33,412 nucleotides of DNA, from NCBI GenBank assembly GCA_030648495.1, contig JAUSHV010000037.1:1-33412 (forward strand), in the 5' to 3' direction. The translations under genes and the position numbers were made by a program. This document shows positions 15,604-23,002 of this stretch, one piece after another. The first letter of the stretch is position 1. Every line of letters begins with the position of its first letter. This DNA comes from a bacterium. GTDB taxonomy: Bacteria > Patescibacteriota > Minisyncoccia > UBA11713 > 2-01-FULL-45-33. A model generated the notes under the pieces. The model made no database searches and was not told where the DNA came from. It was given only the letters and a program-made list of their open reading frames with translations.

Positions 15604-15633
15604 TTGCTTGGTATAAATAGATTATGCTATACT
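15604..15633 (+). promoter_or_regulatory. Promoter of the SurA_N-like/RnfD-fusion operon
   Basis: TTGCTT (15604-15609), 18-nt spacer, then the extended -10 TGcTATACT (15625-15633). The ATG at 15641 follows after 7 nt, so the transcript is leaderless or nearly so. Confidence 0.6.
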
Positions 15634-15640
15634 GTATTTC

Positions 15641-16234
15641 ATGAACATTATAGATATTAAGTCAAAAAAAGCAGTCATTATTGGTGTAGTAGTCGTCGTT
15701 TTGGGAGTTCTTGTTTTTCTTTATAAGGGTTTATTTATCGCCGCCTTGGTCAACGGCTCGCCCATCAGCCGCTTTGAGGTTTTAGGACAGCTTGAGAAGA
15801 CTTCAGGCAAGAGCGTGCTTGACTCACTTATCACTAAAAAATTGATTGAGGATGAAGCAAAGAAAAAGGGAATATCGGTAAGTACCGACGAAGTGAAAAC
15901 AGAAATCTCGAAAATAGAAGAGCAGGTAAAATCTCAAGGAGGGACTTTAGACGCAGCGCTTGCACAGCAGGGAATGACCCGCGCTGATCTCGAAACGCAA
16001 ATCTTCGTGAATGGCAAGATTCAAAAACTGCTTGCTGATAAATTAAATATTACTGACGACGAGATTGCAAAATATATTACAGACAACAAAGTAGAGATTC
16101 CGAAAGGCCAGGAACAGCAATTTAAAGACAACATCAAGTCTCAGCTCTCCCAGCAAAAATTGAGCGCCGAAGCCCAAACGCTTATTGCTTCGTTGAAAGC
16201 CGCCGCAAAAATAAAATATTTTGTGAGTTACTAG
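15641..16234 (+). CDS. Membrane-anchored SurA N-terminal-like chaperone domain protein
   Basis: 197 residues. A single membrane helix (about 11-34) is followed by VNGSPISRFEVLGQLEKTSG, the usual opening of SurA_N/PrsA-type folding factors, then VLDSLITKKLIEDEAKKKGI with the helical pattern of that domain. The PpiC-type rotamase (parvulin) domain of SurA and PrsA is absent: the protein ends after the helical domain. It is therefore probably an extracytoplasmic holdase-like chaperone rather than an isomerase. The RnfD-FNR fusion starts 4 nt after its stop, so the pair is co-transcribed; the chaperone may serve membrane or surface proteins in general. Confidence 0.75.
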   Translation: MNIIDIKSKKAVIIGVVVVVLGVLVFLYKGLFIAALVNGSPISRFEVLGQLEKTSGKSVLDSLITKKLIEDEAKKKGISVSTDEVKTEISKIEEQVKSQGGTLDAALAQQGMTRADLETQIFVNGKIQKLLADKLNITDDEIAKYITDNKVEIPKGQEQQFKDNIKSQLSQQKLSAEAQTLIASLKAAAKIKYFVSY

Positions 16235-16238
16235 GAAT

Positions 16239-17696
16239 ATGTTTGGGGCGATCGACTCTCTTCTCAACCGGGTGACGATGTACCGTTTGGCGCTTTATTA
16301 CCTGTTTTTTTTAGTTCTTTACGCGTCTTTATTTGGATTTTTGGGCGCGTTGCCATATAGAGCACAGGATTTCCTTATTTTGACAGCCATTTTAATGGCT
16401 GTTTCCTGGGGTACAAACAAAGTTCTCGCCCGCATTTTCCACGTGAATGAGAATATTGAATCCTCTTTAATAACCGGGCTTATTTTGGCTTTGATAATAA
16501 ATCCGGACCCGGCGCTTGCCGGATCTTCTTTAGTCTTCTGGTCGCTAGCCGGATTTTTGGCCAGCATTTCTAAATATATTTTTGCGCCTTTTAGAAAACA
16601 TATTTTTAATCCCGCTGCTTTCGCTGTTGCCGCGACTGCCTTTACCATAGGCCAGCCGGCCGGGTGGTGGGTTGGTTCTTTCCCAATTATGCTTCCGCCG
16701 GTATTTTTTGGAGGACTTCTTATAGCAAGAAAGCTCCGTAGGGGAGACTTAGTTTTGAGTTTTCTCGTTTCCTCATTAATATTGCTATTTTGGAAAGGTG
16801 GCTGGACAGTTATTCCGCAAACAATTTACTATGCTCCGTTTTTTTTCTTTGCGTTCATCATGCTCACTGAACCGTCGACAGCACCGCCTAGGCAGGGCAA
16901 GCGCATTGCCTACGGAGCTGTGGTCGGAGTTTTATCAATACTTACCACTTATGAGCTAGCGCTCCTTTGCGGCAATATTTTTTCTTATTTAGTAAGCCCA
17001 AAGCACCGCTTTATTATGAAATTAAAAGAACAAAAAGAAATAGCCTCGAATATTTATGAGTTTTCTTTTGCCCATCAGGAAAAAATATCACATCTTCCCG
17101 GACAATATTTTGAATGGACCCTAAAACACAAAAACTCGGATACTAGAGGAATCCGCCGCTACTTCACTATCGCTTCTTCGCCTACGGAGAACGAGATAAG
17201 GTTGGGTACAAAATTCAACCGGCAAGGAAGCACATTCAAAAAAACTCTGGCAGCAATGCGTCCCGGAGACAAAATTTCCGCCTGCCAGCTTGCGGGAGAT
17301 TTTACGTTGCCGGCGGATAAAAACAAAAAACTAGTCTTCATTGCAGGAGGAATCGGCATTACGCCTTTTCGCAGCATGATTAAATATCTCATCGATATAA
17401 AAGAAAAAAGAGATATTATTTTACTGTATTCAAATAAAACTGAATCAGAGATCGCTTACCGTGAAATTTTTGAGGAAGCGCGCACAAAACTCAGCATAAA
17501 AACAGTTTATATTAACAACGACAAAGACGGGTTTATCAACGATAAAACTATTATGTGGGAAGCGCCTGATTTTAAAGAGAGGCATTTCTATATTTCCGGT
17601 CCGCCATCGATGATAGAAGCTTTTCAGCATACTCTTACCGCAATCGGCGTCCCACGCTCGCAAATAAAAACCGATTTTTTCCCGGGATACGTTTAA
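16239..17696 (+). CDS. RnfD/NqrB-like membrane domain fused to ferredoxin-NAD(P) reductase domain
   Basis: 485 residues. Residues 1 to about 240 hold some eight to nine membrane helices with FNPAAFAVAATAF and TEPSTAPPRQGKRIAYGAVVG, patterns of the RnfD/NqrB (NQR2_RnfD_RnfE) family. From about 255 the protein is soluble: RRYFTIASSP is the FAD-binding motif of ferredoxin-NADP reductases, AGGIGITPFRSM the NAD(P)-binding loop, ISGPPSMIEAF the later pyridine-nucleotide motif, and FFPGY the end. In Rnf and Nqr these are separate subunits (RnfD or NqrB, and NqrF). Here one chain could take electrons from NAD(P)H through FAD into the membrane. No other Rnf/Nqr subunit lies nearby. Ion pumping is not shown. 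Confidence 0.82.
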   Translation: MFGAIDSLLNRVTMYRLALYYLFFLVLYASLFGFLGALPYRAQDFLILTAILMAVSWGTNKVLARIFHVNENIESSLITGLILALIINPDPALAGSSLVFWSLAGFLASISKYIFAPFRKHIFNPAAFAVAATAFTIGQPAGWWVGSFPIMLPPVFFGGLLIARKLRRGDLVLSFLVSSLILLFWKGGWTVIPQTIYYAPFFFFAFIMLTEPSTAPPRQGKRIAYGAVVGVLSILTTYELALLCGNIFSYLVSPKHRFIMKLKEQKEIASNIYEFSFAHQEKISHLPGQYFEWTLKHKNSDTRGIRRYFTIASSPTENEIRLGTKFNRQGSTFKKTLAAMRPGDKISACQLAGDFTLPADKNKKLVFIAGGIGITPFRSMIKYLIDIKEKRDIILLYSNKTESEIAYREIFEEARTKLSIKTVYINNDKDGFINDKTIMWEAPDFKERHFYISGPPSMIEAFQHTLTAIGVPRSQIKTDFFPGYV

Positions 17697-18949
17697 GCGC
17701 TGTTCTTTTTTTCTCCGGCTTTTTCTGAATAGCCGAGTATTTTATTCCACCTCTCAAAACGATCATAAATAAAAAAATGCCCAGGCGATTTGAAAGGAAC
17801 TTCAAGAGATTTTCCTTTTTGAAAAAACGGGAATGTACCATTTTTTTTATTGTCTTTTTGCCATATTTCCAACAATCTTTTTGGCGTAAAAGTCAAAGGG
17901 TCATAGATGCCGCGCCTGATAAAAGAACGTGTATTTTCTGTATCCATTGGAGAACCTTTAAGTAGAGCAAGCGCTTCGCCCATCGTAGCTTTCAGTTTTA
18001 GTTTTTTTTGCTCATCGTTGTCCGTCGGGATGCCTGTTTCCTTTGAAAGCTTTTCTATAAAAGGCCCGCCGAACTTCATGAGATTCCGCATTGTAGAATC
18101 CAAAAGAATTCTGCTGATAGTTTCCCCAATCATTGCGCCGGCAATCTGTGTGCCTTTCAGCCATTTTGTCACTCCTTGTTTTTTATGCTCGCCGGCCGGG
18201 TTATCTAGAAGACGCTGGGTATTTTTTTGTAATTCTTCAGGTAAATATTTGGAAGTTTTTTCCGCAATAATCGCGCCTTTGGAAACACCTTGTAAAACCA
18301 CGTGGACGTCTTTGCCGTCAGCCGGCTCCTGCCGGCTGATAAATTCAGCATAAAGCTTCGCGTGACCGTCAAGCCCATTTTTTTCAATATTTTCTATCCA
18401 TTTTTCATTGACTGCGCCGCCGAAACCTGTCGGTGCACCAAGAAGGTGGACATTCACTTCAGGTGGAACTTCGCCGCGTTTAATTGGGCCTGCTACACGT
18501 GGCAAAAGCCTGATAAATCGGTCAATAGCTAAATCTTCGACTCCAAAAGCGTTGCCTCCCTCGGGCGGGAAAGCGAAGGCGCCAAAAAGAAAATAATCCT
18601 GGCGTTTAGCATTTGTATTTTCTTCTTTGCCCTCAATCTCTTTTTTTGTTGCCATTTCAGTCTCCGCGACAGCAGAATTTTTTGAGAGCTTATTTATTAG
18701 TTCAGTGGTGATGGTAAGTTTTGTGTGCGAAAAAGCGACTCCAGGCATCGCCTCCGAACGGAAGATGCTAAAATTTTTGATTCCTTGTTCGTCAAATTCA
18801 TCGAGCACCGTTCTTATCGTCTCAATTTTTTCCGGATGTTTTTTTCCGAATTCAGTCAGCAATACCTCATAATTCGGTGTGTGAAGTGTCGGTTTTTTTT
18901 CTTGTGATTCTTGTTGCGGTTCTTGGACCGATGGCTGGTCGAAATTCAT
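17693..18949 (-). CDS. Putative alpha/beta-hydrolase-fold protein
   Basis: 418 residues from ATG 18949; an upstream in-frame start at 18967 would leave no room for the promoter. A Gln/Glu-rich N-terminus is followed by a region with VHVVLQGVSKGAIIAEKT, whose GVSKG fits the GxSxG nucleophile elbow of alpha/beta hydrolases. NVHLLGAPTGFGG before it could be the oxyanion-side loop, and SPGHFFIYDRFERW near the end offers a candidate catalytic histidine. There is no signal peptide. Function beyond hydrolase-like fold is not assignable. A palindrome (18318-18339) sits in the coding sequence. Its stop shares TTAA with that of the convergent RnfD fusion. Confidence 0.6.
   Translation of the reverse strand: MNFDQPSVQEPQQESQEKKPTLHTPNYEVLLTEFGKKHPEKIETIRTVLDEFDEQGIKNFSIFRSEAMPGVAFSHTKLTITTELINKLSKNSAVAETEMATKKEIEGKEENTNAKRQDYFLFGAFAFPPEGGNAFGVEDLAIDRFIRLLPRVAGPIKRGEVPPEVNVHLLGAPTGFGGAVNEKWIENIEKNGLDGHAKLYAEFISRQEPADGKDVHVVLQGVSKGAIIAEKTSKYLPEELQKNTQRLLDNPAGEHKKQGVTKWLKGTQIAGAMIGETISRILLDSTMRNLMKFGGPFIEKLSKETGIPTDNDEQKKLKLKATMGEALALLKGSPMDTENTRSFIRRGIYDPLTFTPKRLLEIWQKDNKKNGTFPFFQKGKSLEVPFKSPGHFFIYDRFERWNKILGYSEKAGEKKNSA
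18318..18339. repeat. Palindromic mini-element inside a coding sequence
   Basis: Perfect 9-bp arms TCAGCCGGC and GCCGGCTGA surround a TCCT loop. The element lies in the hydrolase-like gene and adds residues around SRQEPADG without breaking the frame. It resembles the palindromes at 23854, 28718 and 22806 in architecture, not in sequence. Confidence 0.55.
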
Positions 18950-18957
18950 GATATTAT

Positions 18958-18963
18958 AATATA
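18958..18963 (-). promoter_or_regulatory. -10 box of the hydrolase-like gene
   Basis: TATATT on the minus strand ends 8 nt before the ATG at 18949. A TATAAT overlaps it but lies only 3 nt from the start. Confidence 0.45.
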
Positions 18964-18975
18964 TCAAAAAGAGTA

Positions 18976-18981
18976 TATAAT
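18976..18981 (+). promoter_or_regulatory. -10 box of the DedA/GT4 operon (leaderless)
   Basis: TATAAT ends exactly 6 nt before the ATG at 18988. It is divergent from the promoter at 18958-18963. Confidence 0.6.
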
Positions 18982-18987
18982 CAAGTT

Positions 18988-19581
18988 ATGCCGGGATTAA
19001 ATTTGGAAAACTTTACCGCCCTGATTACCGCATACGGGTATTTTGTTATCCTGCCGATTGCGATATTGGAAGGGCCGATTCTTGCCGTACTTTCAGGTTT
19101 CTTGGCCTCCATGGGATATTTAAATCCTGTTATTGTTTTTTTAATATTATTGGCCGGGGACGGGATAGGCGATTTTATTTACTATTTTTTAGGAAGGTGG
19201 GCAAAACACGGCTTGATACACCGTTTGGAAAAATACATCGGAGCAACTGACGAAAAACTGGAGAAATTGAAAAAATATTACCAAAAGCACAATTGGAAAA
19301 TCATCGCTTTTTCCAAAACCCAGCCGTTCGGCGCCGTGTTTTTGACGGCTGCCGGAATGGCTGAGATGCCGTTCAAAAAATATATTTTCTACGCACTTTT
19401 AGGCTCCGCTCCAAAAGTACTTTTATTCGAGGGTATCGGTTATTTTTTCGGTAAAAGCATAGTAAACGCGGGAAAATTTGTAGATTACGCCGGGATCGCG
19501 TCGTTTTTTGTCGCAGTGTTACTTGCTGCCGCGTATTATTTTTATCTGCGCTTTGCTAAAAAACAAATAGAAAATATTTAG
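18988..19581 (+). CDS. DedA-family (VTT domain) membrane protein
   Basis: 197 residues with about five hydrophobic segments. YFVILPIAILEGPILAVLSG is the DedA re-entrant hairpin with its glutamate, LAGDGIGDFIYYFLGR is the next conserved segment, and SKTQPFGAVFLTAAGMAEM corresponds to the family's F.R..P..R motif region, though the usual arginines are replaced (Lys-Thr-Gln-Pro). DedA proteins flip undecaprenyl phosphate or phospholipids across the membrane. It is followed by a glycosyltransferase gene 6 nt later, which suits a role in recycling or moving a lipid sugar carrier. Confidence 0.82.
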   Translation: MPGLNLENFTALITAYGYFVILPIAILEGPILAVLSGFLASMGYLNPVIVFLILLAGDGIGDFIYYFLGRWAKHGLIHRLEKYIGATDEKLEKLKKYYQKHNWKIIAFSKTQPFGAVFLTAAGMAEMPFKKYIFYALLGSAPKVLLFEGIGYFFGKSIVNAGKFVDYAGIASFFVAVLLAAAYYFYLRFAKKQIENI

Positions 19582-19587
19582 ACCAAT

Positions 19588-20628
19588 ATGAAAAAAATAC
19601 TTATCGCAACAGACGCCTGGAAACCTCAAATAAATGGAGTGGTAACCGTGCTCGATAATCTGATCGTTTTGCTCGAAAAAAAAGGTTTTGCCGTCGCAAT
19701 AATTCATCCGGCGCTGTTTTGGAATATGCCGGTCTTCTGGTTTCCGGACTTAAAGCTGACATTGCTCAACATTAAAACTATCAACGACATTATAAAAAAA
19801 GAAAAGCCGGATTTTGTGCATATTGTCACGGAAGGGCCTATCGGGCTCGCGGTGCGCGGAATTTGTTTGAGAAAAAAAATTAAATTCACAACATCTTATC
19901 ATACAAATTTTCACCAGTTTATTAAAATGCGTATGGGAGAAACTGCCGGAGAACTTTTTGTAGAGCCAACTTATAAATATATGCGTTGGTTCCATAGTAA
20001 GGCGGAGCGGACAATGGTGGGTAGTCAAAGTTTATCGGATGAACTTACTCAAAATAAGTTTAAGAATATCGTCATGTGGCCGCTAGGAGTCGATACGGAG
20101 ATTTTCAGAAAAAATCCGGCAGCCCGGATTCATGAGGAATGGAAGAGGCCGATATTCGTAACCTTAGGCAGAGTTGCCATGGAAAAAAGCCCGGAGGAAT
20201 TTCTTAAACTTAATCTTCCCGGCACCAAACTAGTAATCGGCGACGGGCCGCTGCGAAAAACGCTTGAAGCCCAATATCCTCACGCGGTGTTTGTCGGTTT
20301 TAAAAAAAAGGATGAGCTTGTAGACCTTTTGTCTATTTCCGACTGTTTCGTATTTCCATCACGGACGGAAACATTGGGTCTTGTGGCTTTGGAAGCTATG
20401 AGTTGCGGCGTCCCTGTCGCCGCGCACGATGTAATGGGTCCGAAAGATATAATTACAAATGGAGTAGACGGTTATCTGGACGAAGACTTAGAACGGGCGG
20501 CGAATGATTGTTTAAAACTGGACCGCGCTAAATGCCGGGAAAAAGCGCTTCAATTTACATGGAATGCATCCGCCGAAGCATTTATTCAAAATTTGGTATT
20601 GTCCCGCGAAAGCTTAAATAAAGAATAA
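19588..20628 (+). CDS. GT4-family glycosyltransferase (alpha-mannosyltransferase-like)
   Basis: 346 residues. The N-terminal Rossmann half starts with ILIATDAWKPQINGVVTVLDNL, typical of the GT4 subgroup close to GDP-mannose-dependent alpha-mannosyltransferases, and contains TSYHTNFHQF. The C-terminal half has VTLGRVAMEKSPEEFL, then FPSRTETLGLVALEAMSCGVP, the EX7E donor-binding motif of GT-B retaining enzymes. The product is probably a mannosylated or glucosylated membrane lipid, but sugar and acceptor are inferred. It is the second gene after DedA, and its last 43 nt overlap the convergent GT2 gene. Confidence 0.85.
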   Translation: MKKILIATDAWKPQINGVVTVLDNLIVLLEKKGFAVAIIHPALFWNMPVFWFPDLKLTLLNIKTINDIIKKEKPDFVHIVTEGPIGLAVRGICLRKKIKFTTSYHTNFHQFIKMRMGETAGELFVEPTYKYMRWFHSKAERTMVGSQSLSDELTQNKFKNIVMWPLGVDTEIFRKNPAARIHEEWKRPIFVTLGRVAMEKSPEEFLKLNLPGTKLVIGDGPLRKTLEAQYPHAVFVGFKKKDELVDLLSISDCFVFPSRTETLGLVALEAMSCGVPVAAHDVMGPKDIITNGVDGYLDEDLERAANDCLKLDRAKCREKALQFTWNASAEAFIQNLVLSRESLNKE

Positions 20629-21314
20629 TTTTGATAAATTATTTCGCGCAGTGACAGAACTTTAAATATTTGATTTACCATACGAAACTCTCCGCCTAGT
20701 CCTTTCCAGAATCCTTCCTTTGCGGATTTTGTGGGATTTGAAACATTTTCCCAGCGGACAACGGCAACTCTCATTTTATTTTTTATAATTAGTTTATTCA
20801 TAAAAGATTCCACTCCATATCCCGGTAATTTACTTATCTCGTCTGCGTGCGGAAGCAAAAGGGAACGTGGCAGAACCCTTTCTCCCGTCAGATAATCAAG
20901 CGCTAAGATCTTTTGAAAAAGGAAATCCGCGCCTATGTATGTATAAATCGATGTGGTATTTTTCCTTAAACTAAATGCAACATCCGCCTGACCGGAAAGT
21001 ACCGGTTCTGCGAGGTCGGAAATGTTTTCGTCTTTTAAACCAACGAGATCGGCATCTATAAACATTAGTAATTCATTTTTGGCGGCGTTTATTCCTGCAG
21101 CCATTGCGTGGCTTTTGCCTTTATTTACCTCCTGGGCGAGTAAGCGGACATTTTTATATTGGCCTACAATTTCCCTGGTTTTGTCCCGAGAGCCGTCATC
21201 AACTACAATAACTTCATCCAATAAGGGATGCCTATCAAGTATTTTTAAAACGTCGCTTATTCTTTGCTCCTCATTATATGCGCAGATAATGCAGGATATC
21301 TTATCCTTTGCCAT
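20586..21314 (-). CDS. GT2-family glycosyltransferase
   Basis: 242 residues. The GT-A fold of family GT2 is clear: ISCIICAYNEEQRISDVLKIL, VIVVDDGSRDKTREIV, NKGKSHAMAAGINAAK, and the metal-binding FIDADL motif. The C-terminal 60 residues carry a basic amphipathic stretch rather than obvious membrane helices, as in soluble dolichyl- or polyprenyl-phosphate sugar transferases. It would make a polyprenyl-linked sugar, possibly the donor for GT39-type enzymes. The start has TATAAT exactly 6 nt upstream. Its 3' end overlaps the GT4 gene in antisense by 43 nt. Confidence 0.85.
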   Translation of the reverse strand: MAKDKISCIICAYNEEQRISDVLKILDRHPLLDEVIVVDDGSRDKTREIVGQYKNVRLLAQEVNKGKSHAMAAGINAAKNELLMFIDADLVGLKDENISDLAEPVLSGQADVAFSLRKNTTSIYTYIGADFLFQKILALDYLTGERVLPRSLLLPHADEISKLPGYGVESFMNKLIIKNKMRVAVVRWENVSNPTKSAKEGFWKGLGGEFRMVNQIFKVLSLREIIYQNYSLFKLSRDNTKF

Positions 21315-21320
21315 ATTTTG

Positions 21321-21335
21321 ATTATAATCTAAAAT
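21321..21335. promoter_or_regulatory. Divergent -10 boxes of the GT2 (-) and PAP2-like (+) genes
   Basis: ATTATAAT (21321-21328) is self-complementary. On the minus strand TATAAT ends 6 nt before the ATG at 21314. On the plus strand TAAAAT (21330-21335) ends 8 nt before the ATG at 21344. The two genes may compete for polymerase. Confidence 0.5.
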
Positions 21336-21343
21336 TGATTAAT

Positions 21344-21988
21344 ATGCCCATGAGCGCTTTAAGTAAAAAATATAAGGAGTATTTTTCCCAACGTGAATTC
21401 AGGCTGGAATGCATAAAGGCGGCCCTGTTGCTTATTGTCAGCCTCGTGGTCAATTTCTACGCCGGGCTCTATGCCACGGCGCGTGCATCAAACTCCGTCT
21501 CAGACATTATTCTCTCAAACCTGCCCGTATATAATATTGATGGAACTTTTATTTGGGCTACTTTCTGTTTTTGGACTTTTGTAATTCTTTTATGCCTCAC
21601 CGAACCGAAAAGAATACCTTTTGTTCTTAATTCCATCGCCACTTTTACCATCATCCGTTCGGGCTTCATCAGTCTCACGCATCTCGGGCCTTATCCGACA
21701 CAGACAATAATAGATTCTTATATCCTCTCCTTTTTTGTTTTTGACGCTGATCTTTTTTTCTCCGGTCACACGGGCATGCCCTTCTTATTTGCGCTTATGT
21801 TCTGGGAAGAGCGGGTTTTACGCTACGCGTTCATCGTAATGGCGCTCGCGTTCGGGACAATAGTGCTTTTGGCGCACCTTCATTATTCCATTGATGTGGC
21901 ATCCGCGTTTTTTATCACCTACGCCATTTATCATATTACGGAGGTGCTTTTCAAAAAGAACCAGATTATGTTTGAAAAAGGATTATGA
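21344..21988 (+). CDS. PAP2-like/sphingomyelin-synthase-like (PAP2_C) membrane phosphatase
   Basis: 214 residues from ATG 21344, or 212 from ATG 21350; an upstream TTG frame at 21308 would overlap the promoter. Five to six membrane helices are predicted. The catalytic pattern is that of PAP2_C proteins: DADLFFSGHTGMPF holds the first histidine, and AHLHYSIDVASAFF the second histidine and the aspartate. The family acts on lipid phosphates or transfers phospho-head-groups at the membrane surface. With DedA and glycosyltransferases next door, a polyprenyl or phosphatidyl substrate is plausible. The next gene overlaps the stop by 4 nt. Confidence 0.78.
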   Translation: MPMSALSKKYKEYFSQREFRLECIKAALLLIVSLVVNFYAGLYATARASNSVSDIILSNLPVYNIDGTFIWATFCFWTFVILLCLTEPKRIPFVLNSIATFTIIRSGFISLTHLGPYPTQTIIDSYILSFFVFDADLFFSGHTGMPFLFALMFWEERVLRYAFIVMALAFGTIVLLAHLHYSIDVASAFFITYAIYHITEVLFKKNQIMFEKGL

Positions 21989-22473
21989 ATCAATATCTCG
22001 GACTTTTCAAAAATCCTCCTTGGGATTTTGCCTTGGTTTTAACACTCATTGCGGTGGCTTTTTTTTGGGGAGCTTCCAAAGGCAAGCGGTCCATCGGGTT
22101 TATCATAATCAATCTTTATATAATGCTGGCTTTGTGGCCGTTCTTTCCCATTGATATCCTGACCGCGGGGCGCACACCGGTTGAAACATGGGCATTCCGT
22201 GCCGGAGCTTTCTTGCTCATTTTAATATTGCTTTTGCTTTTTATGTCGCGGGCTTTTGATTGGGGGGGTAGAGACGGGGTTTGGTGGGAAGTTTTGATAC
22301 TTAGTATTCTGGCGGGCGGTTTTTTTATCTCAATACTGATGAGCCTTGCTCCGCCGGGAGCCATAGAAAAAAATATTTTATTTTTGAATCCTCTTGTTTT
22401 AAATCTTTTCGCCGACGCGCAAATAGTCCGTTGGTGGACGATACTTCCGATTTTGGGTGTATTGTTTGTCTAG
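21985..22473 (+). CDS. Small polytopic membrane protein, coupled to the PAP2-like gene
   Basis: 162 residues with four to five hydrophobic helices and a short cytoplasmic start. Trp-rich segments (GGRDGVWWEVL and QIVRWWTILPILG) stand out near the membrane edges. No family is recognised with confidence; I recall similar proteins only from Patescibacteria. The ATGA overlap with the PAP2-like gene indicates translational coupling and a shared membrane role. Confidence 0.7.
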   Translation: MNQYLGLFKNPPWDFALVLTLIAVAFFWGASKGKRSIGFIIINLYIMLALWPFFPIDILTAGRTPVETWAFRAGAFLLILILLLLFMSRAFDWGGRDGVWWEVLILSILAGGFFISILMSLAPPGAIEKNILFLNPLVLNLFADAQIVRWWTILPILGVLFV

Positions 22474-22542
22474 TATTATTAAGGCTTGATATTTTTTAAA
22501 ACTTCTGATAATCTATGCTTAGATATTTTTTTTGGAGATTCA

Positions 22543-22761
22543 GTGGATCAAAAAAAATTTGAGAAAAATAAGAAGCTCATGGATAAATATCATGATTTTA
22601 TATTTTCTCTACCCGGTTTGATGTGCGTAGGGTGGGACGACAAAGAAATTACCATCGACATTAAGCCAGAAAATGTTGCATTAGCAGAACAGTTTATCTC
22701 AAATTATATTGAGGGTGTTCCGATAAAAATAATCCCACGAACGAACCCCCCATCATTTTAA
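22543..22761 (+). CDS. Small acidic protein of unknown function, GTG start
   Basis: 72 residues. The longer open frame starts with a TTG at 22486, but GGAG (22534-22537) sits 5 nt before a GTG at 22543, so the shorter protein is more likely. It has a charged helical beginning (DQKKFEKNKKLMDKYHDFIF) and a second part with alternating beta-like residues (EITIDIKPENVALAEQFI). No membrane segment is seen. The alternating pattern suggests a small alpha/beta domain. A strong terminator overlaps the stop codon, so the gene is a short independent unit. Confidence 0.6.
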   Translation: MDQKKFEKNKKLMDKYHDFIFSLPGLMCVGWDDKEITIDIKPENVALAEQFISNYIEGVPIKIIPRTNPPSF

Positions 22762-22786
22762 GGTATCAGCTTGATACCTTTTTTCT
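22760..22786 (+). terminator. Rho-independent terminator after the small acidic protein gene
   Basis: Perfect 9-bp stem AAGGTATCA/TGATACCTT with a 3-nt loop, followed by a T run. It closes the operon and isolates the accessory patch that follows. Confidence 0.9.
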
Positions 22787-22789
22787 TTT

Positions 22790-22945
22790 GTCCGCCCGGT
22801 TGCCTGCCCGAACGACTGAAGCGTTTAGTCGGGCGGGGAATCACCCCTCGTAGTGCTCTGCTCGGAACCTACACTTCCTGAATGCGGGCGCTCTCGCGCA
22901 CAACCTGCTGGTTGCCCGCGGTTTGATTTCTGTTCGAACAAGACA
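22790..22945 (-). other. GC-rich structured intergenic stretch, possible ncRNA or remnant with a tRNA-Lys 3' end
   Basis: About 155 nt, far richer in G+C than its surroundings, without a supported gene. Read on the minus strand it can form several hairpins: GCGGGC...GCCCGC enclosing AACC-AGCA-GGTT and GCGC-GAGA-GCGC, then GGGG-TGATT-CCCC, then a bulged GACT/AGTC-GGGC hairpin (22806-22834). It ends in AACCGGGCGGAC, identical to the 3' end of tRNA-Lys at 23487-23500 (13 shared nt, GTCCGCCCGGTTG on the plus strand). It may be a structured RNA or debris of a tRNA-targeted insertion. No known RNA family was recognised. Confidence 0.45.
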
Positions 22946-22989
22946 ACTCAAAATAAAAATACCCACCATGGAGTATTTTTATTTTGAGT
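22946..22989. repeat. Long AT-rich perfect hairpin
   Basis: 17-nt arms ACTCAAAATAAAAATAC and GTATTTTTATTTTGAGT surround a 10-nt loop. It lies 14 nt downstream of the stop of the 134-residue gene and could protect or end that transcript, but it lacks a GC-rich stem and a terminal U-tract. Confidence 0.6.
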
Positions 22990-23002
22990 GTCCGCCCTTA
23001 TT

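Noticed and set aside
16381-16402. ACAGCCAT/ATGGCTGT hairpin in the RnfD-like coding region
   Set aside because: It encodes ordinary membrane-helix residues at a conserved position and shows no insertion signature, so it is probably chance.
22946-22989. The AT-rich hairpin as a rho-independent terminator
   Set aside because: The stem lacks a GC-rich part and there is no U-run after it on either strand, so it is listed as a repeat.
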